Source: Chloroflexota bacterium (GTDB lineage Bacteria; Chloroflexota; Anaerolineae; Anaerolineales; UBA4823). Taken from it: DNA of 11,020 nt. Position numbers and translations under genes: made by a program. Below, one piece after another: positions 1 through 6,654 of the stretch. How positions within the stretch are numbered: the first letter of the stretch is position 1; every line of letters starts with the position of its first letter. The DNA lies in contig DAOVXM010000043.1 in NCBI GenBank assembly GCA_030636125.1, positions 1 to 11,020 of the forward strand, read 5' to 3'. The notes under the pieces are model-generated. The model was not told where the DNA came from, ran no database searches, and saw nothing but the letters and a program-made list of their open reading frames with translations.

Positions 1-1
1 T

Positions 2-838
2 ATCCTGATTAAATTCAACGTACCTAACTATCCCTTTCCAGAACGGGCTGCGCGCGCCTTCCGTGCTATGGCTGACGACCGTGATACCCAGAGTCGCTCT
101 CTCCCCGAATTCGTTACCTTCGAAGTAGACCGGGATGCAGTACAGAAGAGTATCGAGCGAGTACGCTCAGAGGGACGGGTGTCCATCGGCGATGCTGAGG
201 CTCGCGATATCTTGAAAGCTTATGGAATGCGCATCCCTCATTCAGAAGTGGCCGAAACCCCGGAACGGGCAGTTGAAATTGCCAACCAGATTGGTTATCC
301 AGTGGTGCTTAAGATTGCTTCCCCAGATATTTTGCACAAAACTGATGTGGGTGGGGTTAAAGTTGGTTTGGAAAGTCCCGAAGAAGTTCTCGACGCCTAT
401 GAACTGATGGTATATAGGGCACAACGTTATATCCCGGATGCACGTATCTGGGGTTGCCTGGTACAGGAGATGATGCCTCAAGGCGGCGTAGAGGTGCTGG
501 TCGGAATGAATCGCGATCCACAATTTGGACCACTGGTCACATTTGGGCTTGGTGGTATTTACGTCGAGACATTAAAGGATGTGACATTTCGCATCGCACC
601 TTTTTCACCACAAGAGGCTGAGGAGATGTTGAACGAGATCCGTGCACATGCTCTCCTCGACGGTGTGCGCGGCAAACCCGGTGTGGACAAAGCAGCGATT
701 GTGGATGTTTTATTGCGAATTGGACAGCTCGTACAAGATTTCCCTGAAATCGCTGAGCTGGATATCAACCCACTAATGGTGTATCCTCCCAACCAGGGCT
801 CAATAGCTATCGATATGCGCCTGATCTTACAAAGTTAG
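2..838 (+). CDS. Acetate/acyl-CoA ligase (ADP-forming), C-terminal part; 5' end outside the window
   Basis: This is the 3' end of an ADP-forming acetyl/acyl-CoA synthetase, which converts acyl-CoA, ADP and phosphate to the acid, ATP and CoA. The frame is open from base 2, so the ATG at 68 is internal. The 22 residues before it, including NVPNYPFPE and RAARAFRAM, look like the end of the alpha (CoA-ligase) part. Numbering from base 2 (278 residues visible), the beta part is an ATP-grasp domain with YPVVLKIASPDILHKTDVGG near 98-117, VLVGMNRDPQFGP near 162-174, FGLGGIYVE, and the closing ELDINPLMV. Alpha and beta are therefore fused in one chain, as in many bacterial homologues that exceed 650 residues. 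The next gene begins 37 bases after the stop and has its own Shine-Dalgarno sequence. The exact acid substrate cannot be read from this part. Confidence 0.9.
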   Translation: MLIKFNVPNYPFPERAARAFRAMADDRDTQSRSLPEFVTFEVDRDAVQKSIERVRSEGRVSIGDAEARDILKAYGMRIPHSEVAETPERAVEIANQIGYPVVLKIASPDILHKTDVGGVKVGLESPEEVLDAYELMVYRAQRYIPDARIWGCLVQEMMPQGGVEVLVGMNRDPQFGPLVTFGLGGIYVETLKDVTFRIAPFSPQEAEEMLNEIRAHALLDGVRGKPGVDKAAIVDVLLRIGQLVQDFPEIAELDINPLMVYPPNQGSIAIDMRLILQS

Positions 839-875
839 CTGGTTTTGCCTGTGTTAATTTTTCAGGAGACTGTAA

Positions 876-1949
876 ATGAAATCCTTATATGTAACCTCCG
901 TTGAACGATATTCCGGAAAGACCGCTACCTGCCTGGCATTGGGTAAACGCCTGCAGGCGGATGGCTACAAAGTCGGCTACCTAAAACCCGTTAGCTACCA
1001 GCCCTGGCGTGTGGGTGACAGAATTGCAGACGAGGACGCCGCCTTCGTAAAGGATGTTCTAGACCTGGAAGCCCAACCATGGGAACTCTCCCCGGTAGTG
1101 GTAACACCAAAATTTTTACGTGAGCGCCTGCAGAGTCAGGAGGACATCAACCTGATGGATCAGGTCAAAGAAGCTTCTAATGCCGCCGGATCTGGCCAGG
1201 ATGTATTATTGCTAGAAGGTGGAGCTAGCTTACGGGAAGGATATGTGGTTGGATTACCTACTCCAGCTGTTGCCGCCGCGCTGGGTAGTGCAGTTCTTGT
1301 TGTTGTCAAGTACCGCGGCAAAGTCCGCCTTTTAGATGATGCTCTCACAGTACGCACCAGACTTGGCGCTACTTTCAGCGGCATCATCATCAACCGCGTT
1401 CCCAAGGAATCTATAAATTTCGTATCAGAAGTCGCGGTGCCCTACCTTGAGCGACACGATATTCCAGTTTTTGGCGTCATCCCCGAGAAACGCGGACTGG
1501 AAGCCCTTACTGTTGAAGAAATTATTAACGTGTTGGATGCTCAAGTGCTTACAAAAGAGGTCAACCGCCAAGCCCTGGTCGAGACACTGACCATTGGCGC
1601 TATGACCGCCGAAGCTGCACTCAGCGTTTTCCGTAAGCAAACCAACAAAGCCGTAATTACCGGTGGCGATCGTACCGATATCCAACTGGCAGCTCTCGAG
1701 ACATCCACGACCTGTCTGATCCTTACCGGAAACCTGCATCCTAGCCCACTAATCGTCAAACAAGCTGAGGAGTTCGGTGTTTCCATACTGCTGGTTCCGA
1801 CCAATACCATGGAGACCGTTGAATCCATTGAAAAGGTCTTTGGTAAGACTCGTTTAGGGCAAACCGTCAAACTGCAGCAATTTGAAACTTTAGTCGCCTC
1901 GCATGTAAATATGGATCGCATCTATCAAGCCTTAGAGCTGAAGCCATAA
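876..1949 (+). CDS. Phosphotransacetylase-like P-loop protein with DRTGG domain
   Basis: A 357-residue cytoplasmic protein with two parts. Residues 1 to about 205 form a BioD/CobQ-like P-loop domain of the kind found at the N-terminus of long phosphate acetyltransferases. It has a loop SVERYSGKTA (8-17) with K15/T16 but without the usual first glycine, an LLLEGG strand end (111-116) and VVVKYR (142-147). Residues from about 213 to 320 form a DRTGG domain containing ITGGDRTDIQ (261-270). No phosphate acetyltransferase catalytic domain follows, so it is probably a regulatory or nucleotide-sensing protein, not an acetyl transferase. The start is supported by AGGAG at 864-868, seven bases before the ATG. 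Its place 37 bases after the ADP-forming acyl-CoA ligase suggests a joint role in acetyl-CoA/acetate metabolism; that link is inference. Confidence 0.85.
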   Translation: MKSLYVTSVERYSGKTATCLALGKRLQADGYKVGYLKPVSYQPWRVGDRIADEDAAFVKDVLDLEAQPWELSPVVVTPKFLRERLQSQEDINLMDQVKEASNAAGSGQDVLLLEGGASLREGYVVGLPTPAVAAALGSAVLVVVKYRGKVRLLDDALTVRTRLGATFSGIIINRVPKESINFVSEVAVPYLERHDIPVFGVIPEKRGLEALTVEEIINVLDAQVLTKEVNRQALVETLTIGAMTAEAALSVFRKQTNKAVITGGDRTDIQLAALETSTTCLILTGNLHPSPLIVKQAEEFGVSILLVPTNTMETVESIEKVFGKTRLGQTVKLQQFETLVASHVNMDRIYQALELKP

Positions 1950-2031
1950 TCAAAAGCTGAAGAATCATCCCCTGATGAGAGAGCAGATTGGGTCCAGCAT
2001 TAATTTTTTATTTCCAGGCGCTCCCCTCTAG

Positions 2032-2988
2032 ATGAAACTTCGCAGCGATCCACGCTGGGCATATGTCCTGGTCAACCTTTCTACCATGCTCTGGGCCAGT
2101 AATATCGTCTTGGGTCGGGCGCTGCATGACCAGGTGGGCCCAGCCACACTGGCGGCAGCCCGCTTCAGCGTCGCAGCTTTACTTTTCGCCTTCCTTCTGC
2201 GCAAATTCGAAAGCGATCAATCCAAAATCCCGCTACGCGGACGGGATTGGTTGGTTCTTTTCGGTATGGGGTTCACCGGTATATTTGCCTTCCCAACCCT
2301 GATGTACCTGGCCTTGAACTACACCAGCGCCACCAATGCCGTCTTGATCAACGGCGCTTCTCCCCTGGTAACGGTCTTTTTGGCGGCGCTTTTCTTAGGG
2401 GAAGCCATCCGGACTAATCTTATCCTTGGGACAGTGACCTCAATAGTTGGTGTGGGGATTGTTATCAGCAATGGGTCACTGGCTCAGCTCAGATCATTAG
2501 AATTTAATATCGGGGACTTGATCGTATTATTTAACGTGGTCATTTGGGGTGTTTATTCCATCCTCGGCAGGATTGCTACTCGTCGCCAATCCAGCCTATC
2601 AGCAACAGCTTACTCAACCTGGCTCGCGATACCATTTTTATTATTGGCAACTGCTCTCGAATGGCGTCAGACACCCCCGATATTAACCCTGCAACTAATT
2701 ATCAGCGCAGTATACATCGGAGTCTTTGCCAGCGTGATCGCCTTCCTGGCATGGAACGAAAGCATCCGCCGGGCTGGTCCGAACCAGGCTATGGCTTTCT
2801 ACAACATGCTGCCAGTATACGGAATCATCCTTGGCATGCTCTTCCTTGGAGAGGTGCTTACCTGGTCTCACCTGCTTGGTGGAGCGTTGGTAGTAGGGGG
2901 TGGCTTGATCGTTGTGCTTGGCAATTCAGTCAGAAAACGTAGACATCTTAATGATGCAAGAACTGAGCACTTGAGGAACAATCTATGA
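2032..2988 (+). CDS. EamA/DMT-superfamily transporter (10 TM)
   Basis: A 318-residue inner-membrane protein of the drug/metabolite transporter superfamily, with two EamA repeats (about residues 10-145 and 160-297) that give ten predicted membrane segments. Typical features are the N-terminal AYVLVNLSTMLWASNIVLGR, the end of the first repeat with SPLVTVFLAALFLGE, and in the second repeat NMLPVYGIILGMLFLGE, followed by a basic tail. Members export amino acids, nucleobases or other metabolites; the substrate cannot be told here. No good Shine-Dalgarno sequence precedes the ATG at 2032, and the 82-base gap before it probably carries the operon promoter, although I found no convincing -35/-10 pair. 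Its TGA overlaps the ATG of the deacetylase gene by four bases (ATGA), so the two are co-transcribed and probably translationally coupled. Confidence 0.88.
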   Translation: MKLRSDPRWAYVLVNLSTMLWASNIVLGRALHDQVGPATLAAARFSVAALLFAFLLRKFESDQSKIPLRGRDWLVLFGMGFTGIFAFPTLMYLALNYTSATNAVLINGASPLVTVFLAALFLGEAIRTNLILGTVTSIVGVGIVISNGSLAQLRSLEFNIGDLIVLFNVVIWGVYSILGRIATRRQSSLSATAYSTWLAIPFLLLATALEWRQTPPILTLQLIISAVYIGVFASVIAFLAWNESIRRAGPNQAMAFYNMLPVYGIILGMLFLGEVLTWSHLLGGALVVGGGLIVVLGNSVRKRRHLNDARTEHLRNNL

Positions 2989-3887
2989 AGATTTTCTCCG
3001 CGGATAACTTCGAGCTACCGCTCCCTGAAGGGCATCGTTTCCCACTACAGAAATATACACTCCTCAGAAAAAGAGTACAGGCAGCTGCCTTAGTACCAGC
3101 AGAAAATATCCTGGTGCCTGAGGCTAGCACCGATGAGCAGTTACTGCGCGCCCACAACTCTGATTATGTCCAGCGTGTTATCCATGGGAAGTTAAGCGAG
3201 AAAGAAATCCGTCGGATCGGATTTCCCTGGTCTATAGGATTGGTGGAACGCTCCAGGCGGTCAGTCGGCGGCACAATCTCAGCTTGCCGCGCGGCTTTGG
3301 GAGATGGATACGCCGTCAACCTGGCGGGAGGCACCCACCATGCCTACCCAGATCACGGTGAGGGCTATTGCGTATTTAACGATAGCGCTGTCGCCGCGCG
3401 AGCCATGCAAGCAGAAGACCGCGCCCTGCGCATTGTCATCCTCGATTGTGACGTACACCAGGGCAACGGCACCGCAGCTATCTTTCAAGACGACTCAACT
3501 GTGTTCACTTTCTCGATCCACGGCGCTAAGAACTTTCCCTTCCACAAGGAGGCCTCCGATTTGGACATCGCCTTGCCCGATGAGACCACGGATAAGGATT
3601 ACCTGGAGGCTCTAAAGGGGGGAGTCCAACACATATTAGAGTCCTTCAGGGCTGACCTGGTGATCTATCTGGCCGGAGCCGATCCTTTTGAGAGCGACCA
3701 GCTTGGCCGCCTCAGCTTAAGTAAAGCCGGCCTGGCAGCCCGTGACCGTTTGGTTTTCGACCAATGCCATCGAGCCGGATTGCCCGTAGCAGTGGTAATG
3801 TCTGGGGGATACGCCCGCAAAGTCGAAGACACTGTCGATATCCATTTTCAAACCGTCCAAATTGCTGAGGAGATGAGCCAACAATGA
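2985..3887 (+). CDS. HDAC-superfamily deacetylase (class IV/HDAC11-like)
   Basis: A 300-residue zinc hydrolase of the histone deacetylase/acetoin-utilisation superfamily, acting in the cytosol on acetylated lysine or acetylated amines. Key residues are visible: the catalytic pair H118-H119 in GGTHHA, zinc ligands D156 and H158 in LDCDVHQGNG, the third ligand D233 in AGADP, and the transition-state tyrosine Y276 in SGGYAR. The short length, VHQGNG and SGGY are most like class IV/HDAC11-type bacterial members. The start at 2985 overlaps the upstream transporter's stop (ATGA) and has GAGGA at 2973-2977. It overlaps the O-methyltransferase start in the same way. The true substrate may be a small acetylated metabolite as easily as a protein; the transporter and methyltransferase partners make a metabolite plausible, but that is inference. 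Confidence 0.92.
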   Translation: MKIFSADNFELPLPEGHRFPLQKYTLLRKRVQAAALVPAENILVPEASTDEQLLRAHNSDYVQRVIHGKLSEKEIRRIGFPWSIGLVERSRRSVGGTISACRAALGDGYAVNLAGGTHHAYPDHGEGYCVFNDSAVAARAMQAEDRALRIVILDCDVHQGNGTAAIFQDDSTVFTFSIHGAKNFPFHKEASDLDIALPDETTDKDYLEALKGGVQHILESFRADLVIYLAGADPFESDQLGRLSLSKAGLAARDRLVFDQCHRAGLPVAVVMSGGYARKVEDTVDIHFQTVQIAEEMSQQ

Positions 3888-4528
3888 CCGCTAACATGGA
3901 TAAACTTAGCCAATATATCAGTGATTTATTTGCCCTCCAAGATAAAGCTTTAATTCAAACCCGAGAGAATATTACCAAGGAAGGTTTACCAGCTATCCAC
4001 ATCACCCCAGAAGAAGGGCGTTTCTTGCAATTCCTGGTACGTGCCTGTGGTGCGGAGAAGGCCGTGGAAATCGGCACGCTGGGCGGTTATAGCGGTATCT
4101 GGATTGCCAGAGGGCTTCTCCCGGGAGGCAAATTGATCACCTTGGAGATCAAAGAACGCAATGCCCAGGTTGCCCGGGAACATTTCGTTCTTGCGGGTCT
4201 CTCCAGCCAGGTGGAGGTCCGAGTGGGAGACGCCCACACAACACTTCGCCAGCTATCCAGTGAAGCTCCGTTCGACTTTGTGTTTATCGACGCCGATAAA
4301 CCAGGTTACTCCGATTATTTCGATTGGGCGATGGAGAACACGCCTCTCGGTGGGGTGATTGCAACTCACAATGCCTTCGGCTTTGGCGCGATCGTTGATG
4401 ATGCGGATACAATTATTAACACCCAAGTTATGCGCAGTTTAAACCAGCGAGCAGCACATGACCCACGGCTGATCAGCACTATTTATCCTGCGGGAGATGG
4501 GACCCTGGTTTCCGTCAAAATCGCCTAG
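3884..4528 (+). CDS. Class I SAM-dependent O-methyltransferase (CCoAOMT/COMT-like)
   Basis: A 214-residue soluble methyltransferase of the caffeoyl-CoA/catechol O-methyltransferase type. SAM-binding features are VEIGTLGGYSG (61-71), the acidic E88 ending strand 2 (LITLEIK), and GDA at 115-117. FIDADK (134-139) supplies the first metal ligand, D136. In plant CCoAOMT the next two metal ligands are an Asp-Asn pair; here that position reads ATHNAF (160-165), so the Asp is His162 while Asn163 is kept. A histidine could still bind metal, or the cation dependence may be altered. GAGGAG (3867-3872) lies 11 bases before the ATG; an ATG at 3896 is an alternative start. It is the third gene of the operon and follows the deacetylase with an ATGA overlap. 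The stop is followed one base later by an inverted repeat. Confidence 0.9.
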   Translation: MTANMDKLSQYISDLFALQDKALIQTRENITKEGLPAIHITPEEGRFLQFLVRACGAEKAVEIGTLGGYSGIWIARGLLPGGKLITLEIKERNAQVAREHFVLAGLSSQVEVRVGDAHTTLRQLSSEAPFDFVFIDADKPGYSDYFDWAMENTPLGGVIATHNAFGFGAIVDDADTIINTQVMRSLNQRAAHDPRLISTIYPAGDGTLVSVKIA

Positions 4529-4529
4529 T

Positions 4530-4635
4530 GCAGTTGGGCCTTTGCATCGGTGGTTTCCGTTGTCTCCATGCCCAACTGCTTAAAGTGTTGCGCCATTGTT
4601 ACCAAACTATCGAGTCACTTACGCCGCGCAACACT
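4530..4635. repeat. Double inverted-repeat element, copy 1 (two stems joined by TTAA)
   Basis: Two perfect 10-bp inverted repeats stand end to end. The first is GCAGTTGGGC (4530-4539) with GCCCAACTGC (4570-4579), loop 30 nt. The second is AGTGTTGCGC (4584-4593) with GCGCAACACT (4626-4635), loop 32 nt. They are separated by exactly TTAA (4580-4583). The element starts one base after the O-methyltransferase stop. No T-run follows either stem, so it is not a standard terminator. The same architecture and the core GC-TTAA-AGTGTT recur on the opposite strand at 6526-6640. The arms and spacing are seen directly; function is unknown. Confidence 0.75.
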
Positions 4636-4665
4636 AGCTAATTGTTTTTCCAGATTCCCTCCTCC

Positions 4666-4731
4666 AGGACTGGCAGTCCTCACCGCTGCAAGGGATGCTT
4701 TCACCCATACATTTGCAGGACTGCCAGTCCT
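4666..4731. repeat. Pair of 15-base palindromes AGGACTGSCAGTCCT
   Basis: AGGACTGGCAGTCCT at 4666-4680 and AGGACTGCCAGTCCT at 4717-4731 are exact reverse complements of each other. Each is also a near-perfect palindrome with 7-bp arms around one central base. They are 36 bases apart, so they can fold either as two small hairpins or as one 15-bp stem. This could be a paired operator for the downstream pspC gene or a dispersed chromosomal repeat; the sequence alone does not decide. Confidence 0.75.
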
Positions 4732-4869
4732 ATTCGATAGTTGCAACTTTATCGGTGCTCATACGTAAATCATTATGAATACAAAGTAACTGCTCAGGCT
4801 GAGGTGAAAAATCTCGGAAAAAAGAGTGTACGCGGATGAGTAGTTGCAATACAGGTAATTTTTTTGACG

Positions 4870-4875
4870 AAGGAG
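4870..4875 (+). promoter_or_regulatory. Shine-Dalgarno sequence of the PspC gene
   Basis: AAGGAG, five bases before the ATG at 4881. It fixes that ATG as the start in preference to the in-frame ATG at 4836, which has no ribosome-binding sequence and would add 15 residues unlike the family. Confidence 0.8.
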
Positions 4876-4880
4876 ATGTT

Positions 4881-5075
4881 ATGACAAACACAAGAGGTCG
4901 CCTGCGCCGCTCACGTAGCAATCGGATGGTCTTTGGAGTCTGTGGCGGGCTGGCGGAGTTCTTCGGGATCAGTTCGTTCTGGTTCCGGCTGGCGTTTTTA
5001 CTCACACTGCTGCCTGGGGGCGTCCCTGGATTACTTCTCTACCTGCTCTTCGCTTTGATCCTCCCAAACGAGTGA
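4881..5075 (+). CDS. PspC-domain membrane protein
   Basis: A 64-residue protein that is essentially one PspC domain. It has a basic N-terminus (residues 1-15, rich in Arg), then the signature VFGVCGGLAEFFGIS, a short FWFRLAFLLTLLPGG segment, and a C-terminal hydrophobic helix ending LLLYLLFALILPNE. PspC was named from the phage-shock response, in which it is a membrane-bound stress sensor. Stand-alone short versions like this are common in many bacteria and their role is less certain. The start chosen is the ATG with the AAGGAG sequence. No pspA or pspB homologue is nearby. The gene stands alone: a repeat-rich leader lies before it and an intrinsic terminator 15 bases after its stop. Confidence 0.88.
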   Translation: MTNTRGRLRRSRSNRMVFGVCGGLAEFFGISSFWFRLAFLLTLLPGGVPGLLLYLLFALILPNE

Positions 5076-5090
5076 ACAGCCACAATCAAT

Positions 5091-5122
5091 AAAAGACCAT
5101 CGACTATGCCGATGGCCTTTTT
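5091..5122 (+). terminator. Intrinsic terminator after the PspC gene
   Basis: Stem AAAAG-A-CCATCG (5091-5102), loop ACTATGC, return stem CGATGG-C-CTTTT (5110-5121), ending in a run of five T. One A/C mismatch interrupts the stem. It lies 15 bases after the pspC stop. Confidence 0.85.
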
Positions 5123-5348
5123 CGTTATTAGAATCTTGGGATGCTGAACGAACCACAAGGCTAACCCAGTGGGACTTTACCCCAACCTTAATATTTGCTT
5201 TTGGAGTTCTCTACAGTCCTACAAAAAACTACCCTTATCTCCCTCCGTTGTTTTCGAGAAATACCCCAATGTGCCGTGATGACGCGCACACCTTACACCC
5301 ACAAAAATATAAACGTGATAAATTAAAAAATGTTACACAACAAATTAA

Positions 5349-6482
5349 CTACTCGGAATTATAGGCTTCTGCCATAGCAATACGCTTGCTCAGCGCTGGA
5401 TGAGAGGAGAGGGTGAACTCCACCCAAGGCTCCGGGTCAGCATCCGCCAGGTTCTGGTTGGCCAGGCGGGTCAGGGCGGAAGCGTAGGCTGCGCCATTGC
5501 CCGTTTCGCGCAGGGCGTATTCATCGGCTCGCCGCTCCCGCCAGCGAGAAAAGGCATTCCCCAATGGCATGGTCACCAGGCTATAAGCACCGATCACCAG
5601 CACGAACAGCGGCAAGGCGGCGATGTCTGCGGGACCCTCAAACCCAAACACTTCCACGCCCCAGTTCAATCCCAATGAAGCCAGGTAAAGCCCTACCAGG
5701 GTGATAACGCTCTCGATAAGCATGCCCAGTGGGATGTCCTTATGCACATGGTGGCCCAACTCGTGAGCCAGCACGGTCTCGATCTCATCCGTGGTAAATT
5801 CATCGATCAGGGTATCCCCCAGGATGATGCGGCGCGTGTTCCCCAGTCCGGTCAGGGCGGCATTGGCAGCTTTGGTGCGGCGACTCATATCGAACTTGAA
5901 CACACCTTGCACACGCGTATTGGCTCGCTCGGCCAGGCGCACCAATCGCTCGACCAGCTCGGCGTGTTCTTCCCCCAGGGGCACGAACTTGTAGAATATC
6001 GGCATCAGCAGGACAGGCGCTATATTCGCCAAGATAACGCTGAAGAGCAACAAGATTCCGGCCACCCACAGCCACCATAAATCTGGAGATTGGCGCAGTA
6101 CCGCGTAGATTATTTCTAGGATCAGCCCTCCCAGGATAATCCCAACCCCCAATCCTTTGAGCTGATCTACGACCCAACCTCTGCGGGTTTGGGTAGACAT
6201 CTCGAAGTGATGCGGCAAAATGAAGCCCGAATAATAGGACATCGGCAAATTGATCAGGTAGTAGATACCCCCGAAGACCAGTGCAAACCCAGCCACCAGC
6301 AGCCATTCGTTGCTCGTATAGCTCAGCAAATAATCCTTGAGAGCAGTTGACCACCCAAATACCAGCCAGGTCAGTGCGTACAGTGCGCCGATCATCAGGT
6401 CGACCACCATCAGCCGACGCGATATGCGCGCATATCTTTTGGCCTGTATTTGGCGTTCAGGATCTAAAGTTACCTCTGACAT
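5349..6482 (-). CDS. Ste24-like M48 family membrane metalloprotease
   Basis: A polytopic zinc protease of the Ste24/CAAX-protease type in family M48, active at the cytoplasmic membrane in protein processing or quality control. From the chosen ATG at 6482 it is 377 residues. The zinc motif HELGH is at 240-244 with E316 in RWRERRADEYA as the third ligand, and SSHPALSKRIA stands near the C-terminus. Several hydrophobic segments precede the catalytic region, as in Ste24, and two more follow HELGH. The open frame reaches back to an ATG at 6545, but those 21 extra residues fall inside the inverted-repeat element, and an extended -10 promoter sits between the two ATGs, so I prefer 6482. Bacterial substrates are not known; no prenylation gene is present here. 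It lies downstream of the PEP-synthase regulator on the same strand. Confidence 0.88.
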   Translation of the reverse strand: MSEVTLDPERQIQAKRYARISRRLMVVDLMIGALYALTWLVFGWSTALKDYLLSYTSNEWLLVAGFALVFGGIYYLINLPMSYYSGFILPHHFEMSTQTRRGWVVDQLKGLGVGIILGGLILEIIYAVLRQSPDLWWLWVAGILLLFSVILANIAPVLLMPIFYKFVPLGEEHAELVERLVRLAERANTRVQGVFKFDMSRRTKAANAALTGLGNTRRIILGDTLIDEFTTDEIETVLAHELGHHVHKDIPLGMLIESVITLVGLYLASLGLNWGVEVFGFEGPADIAALPLFVLVIGAYSLVTMPLGNAFSRWRERRADEYALRETGNGAAYASALTRLANQNLADADPEPWVEFTLSSHPALSKRIAMAEAYNSE

Positions 6483-6489
6483 GGCGGAA

Positions 6490-6498
6490 ATTATAACA
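6490..6498 (-). promoter_or_regulatory. Extended -10 promoter of the M48 protease gene
   Basis: On the minus strand the sequence TGT-TATAAT is a perfect -10 hexamer with a TGn extension; no good -35 is present at 17 bases. The predicted transcription start falls at or within one or two bases of the ATG at 6482, so the mRNA could be leaderless. That would explain why no Shine-Dalgarno sequence is visible. Confidence 0.5.
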
Positions 6499-6525
6499 CT
6501 GGTGTGATCTAATTTCCCTTTATGT

Positions 6526-6640
6526 AGTGTTCCGTCAAGTGTCATTGTTCAGTAAGAATAGTATATGGACGGAACACTTTAAGCTTTGTCAAGAGTGTAT
6601 CAAACCGGATATCGAACTAAACTTTCATTCTTGACAAAGC
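6526..6640. repeat. Double inverted-repeat element, copy 2 (two stems joined by TTAA)
   Basis: Same design as 4530-4635 but inverted. AGTGTTCCGTC (6526-6536) pairs with GACGGAACACT (6568-6578), loop 31 nt. TTAA (6579-6582) follows, then GCTTTGTCAAGAGTG (6583-6597) pairs with CATTCTTGACAAAGC (6626-6640), with one G/T position and a 28-nt loop. It fills the space between the end of the PEP-synthase regulator gene and the M48 protease promoter. No T-run follows either stem. The arms are seen directly; function is unknown. Confidence 0.75.
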
Positions 6641-6654
6641 AGTAGGCTGAAACG

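Larger units (their letters stand above)
4529..4880. other. Gene-free, repeat-rich intergenic region
   Basis: About 350 bases between the O-methyltransferase stop and the PspC start hold no convincing gene. They contain three long inverted repeats: 4530-4579, 4584-4635 and 4666-4731. A small palindrome CTCAGGCTGAG lies at 4793-4803. The rest (4732-4869) is AT-rich leader that should include the pspC promoter; I see no confident -35/-10 pair. Open frames here (4550-4768 plus, 4730-5005 minus) show no recognisable protein character. Confidence 0.6.

Noticed and set aside
68..838. ATG at 68 as the start of the first gene
   Set aside because: The frame is open to the window edge and the residues before the ATG match the end of the CoA-ligase part, so this ATG is internal.
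1965..1978. TCATC/GATGA hairpin after the DRTGG-protein gene as a terminator
   Set aside because: Only five AT-rich pairs and the T-run starts more than 20 bases later.
4525..4596. Minus-strand 23-residue frame across the first inverted repeat
   Set aside because: No ribosome-binding site, overlaps the methyltransferase stop, and is explained by the repeat arms.
4530..4635. Resemblance to an integron attC site (GTTGGGC and GCCCAAC match the core consensus)
   Set aside because: The order is GTTRRRY then RYYYAAC on both strands, the reverse of attC, and there is no integrase or cassette array.
4550..4768. Plus-strand 72-codon open frame
   Set aside because: Runs through three inverted repeats, has no Shine-Dalgarno sequence and no recognisable protein character.
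4730..5005. Minus-strand 91-codon open frame
   Set aside because: Antisense shadow of the PspC gene and its leader.
5270..5290. TGTGCCG/CG-GCACA hairpin in the gap between the PspC and M48 genes
   Set aside because: Short, with a bulge and no T-run on either strand; 5123-5348 otherwise shows nothing identifiable.
5800..6354. Minus-strand 184-codon open frame
   Set aside because: Same-strand shadow in another frame of the M48 protease gene; its composition is typical of a frame-shifted reading.
6631..6636. TTGACA as a plus-strand -35 box
   Set aside because: It is part of an inverted-repeat arm, has no -10 at 16-18 bases, and no plus-strand gene follows.
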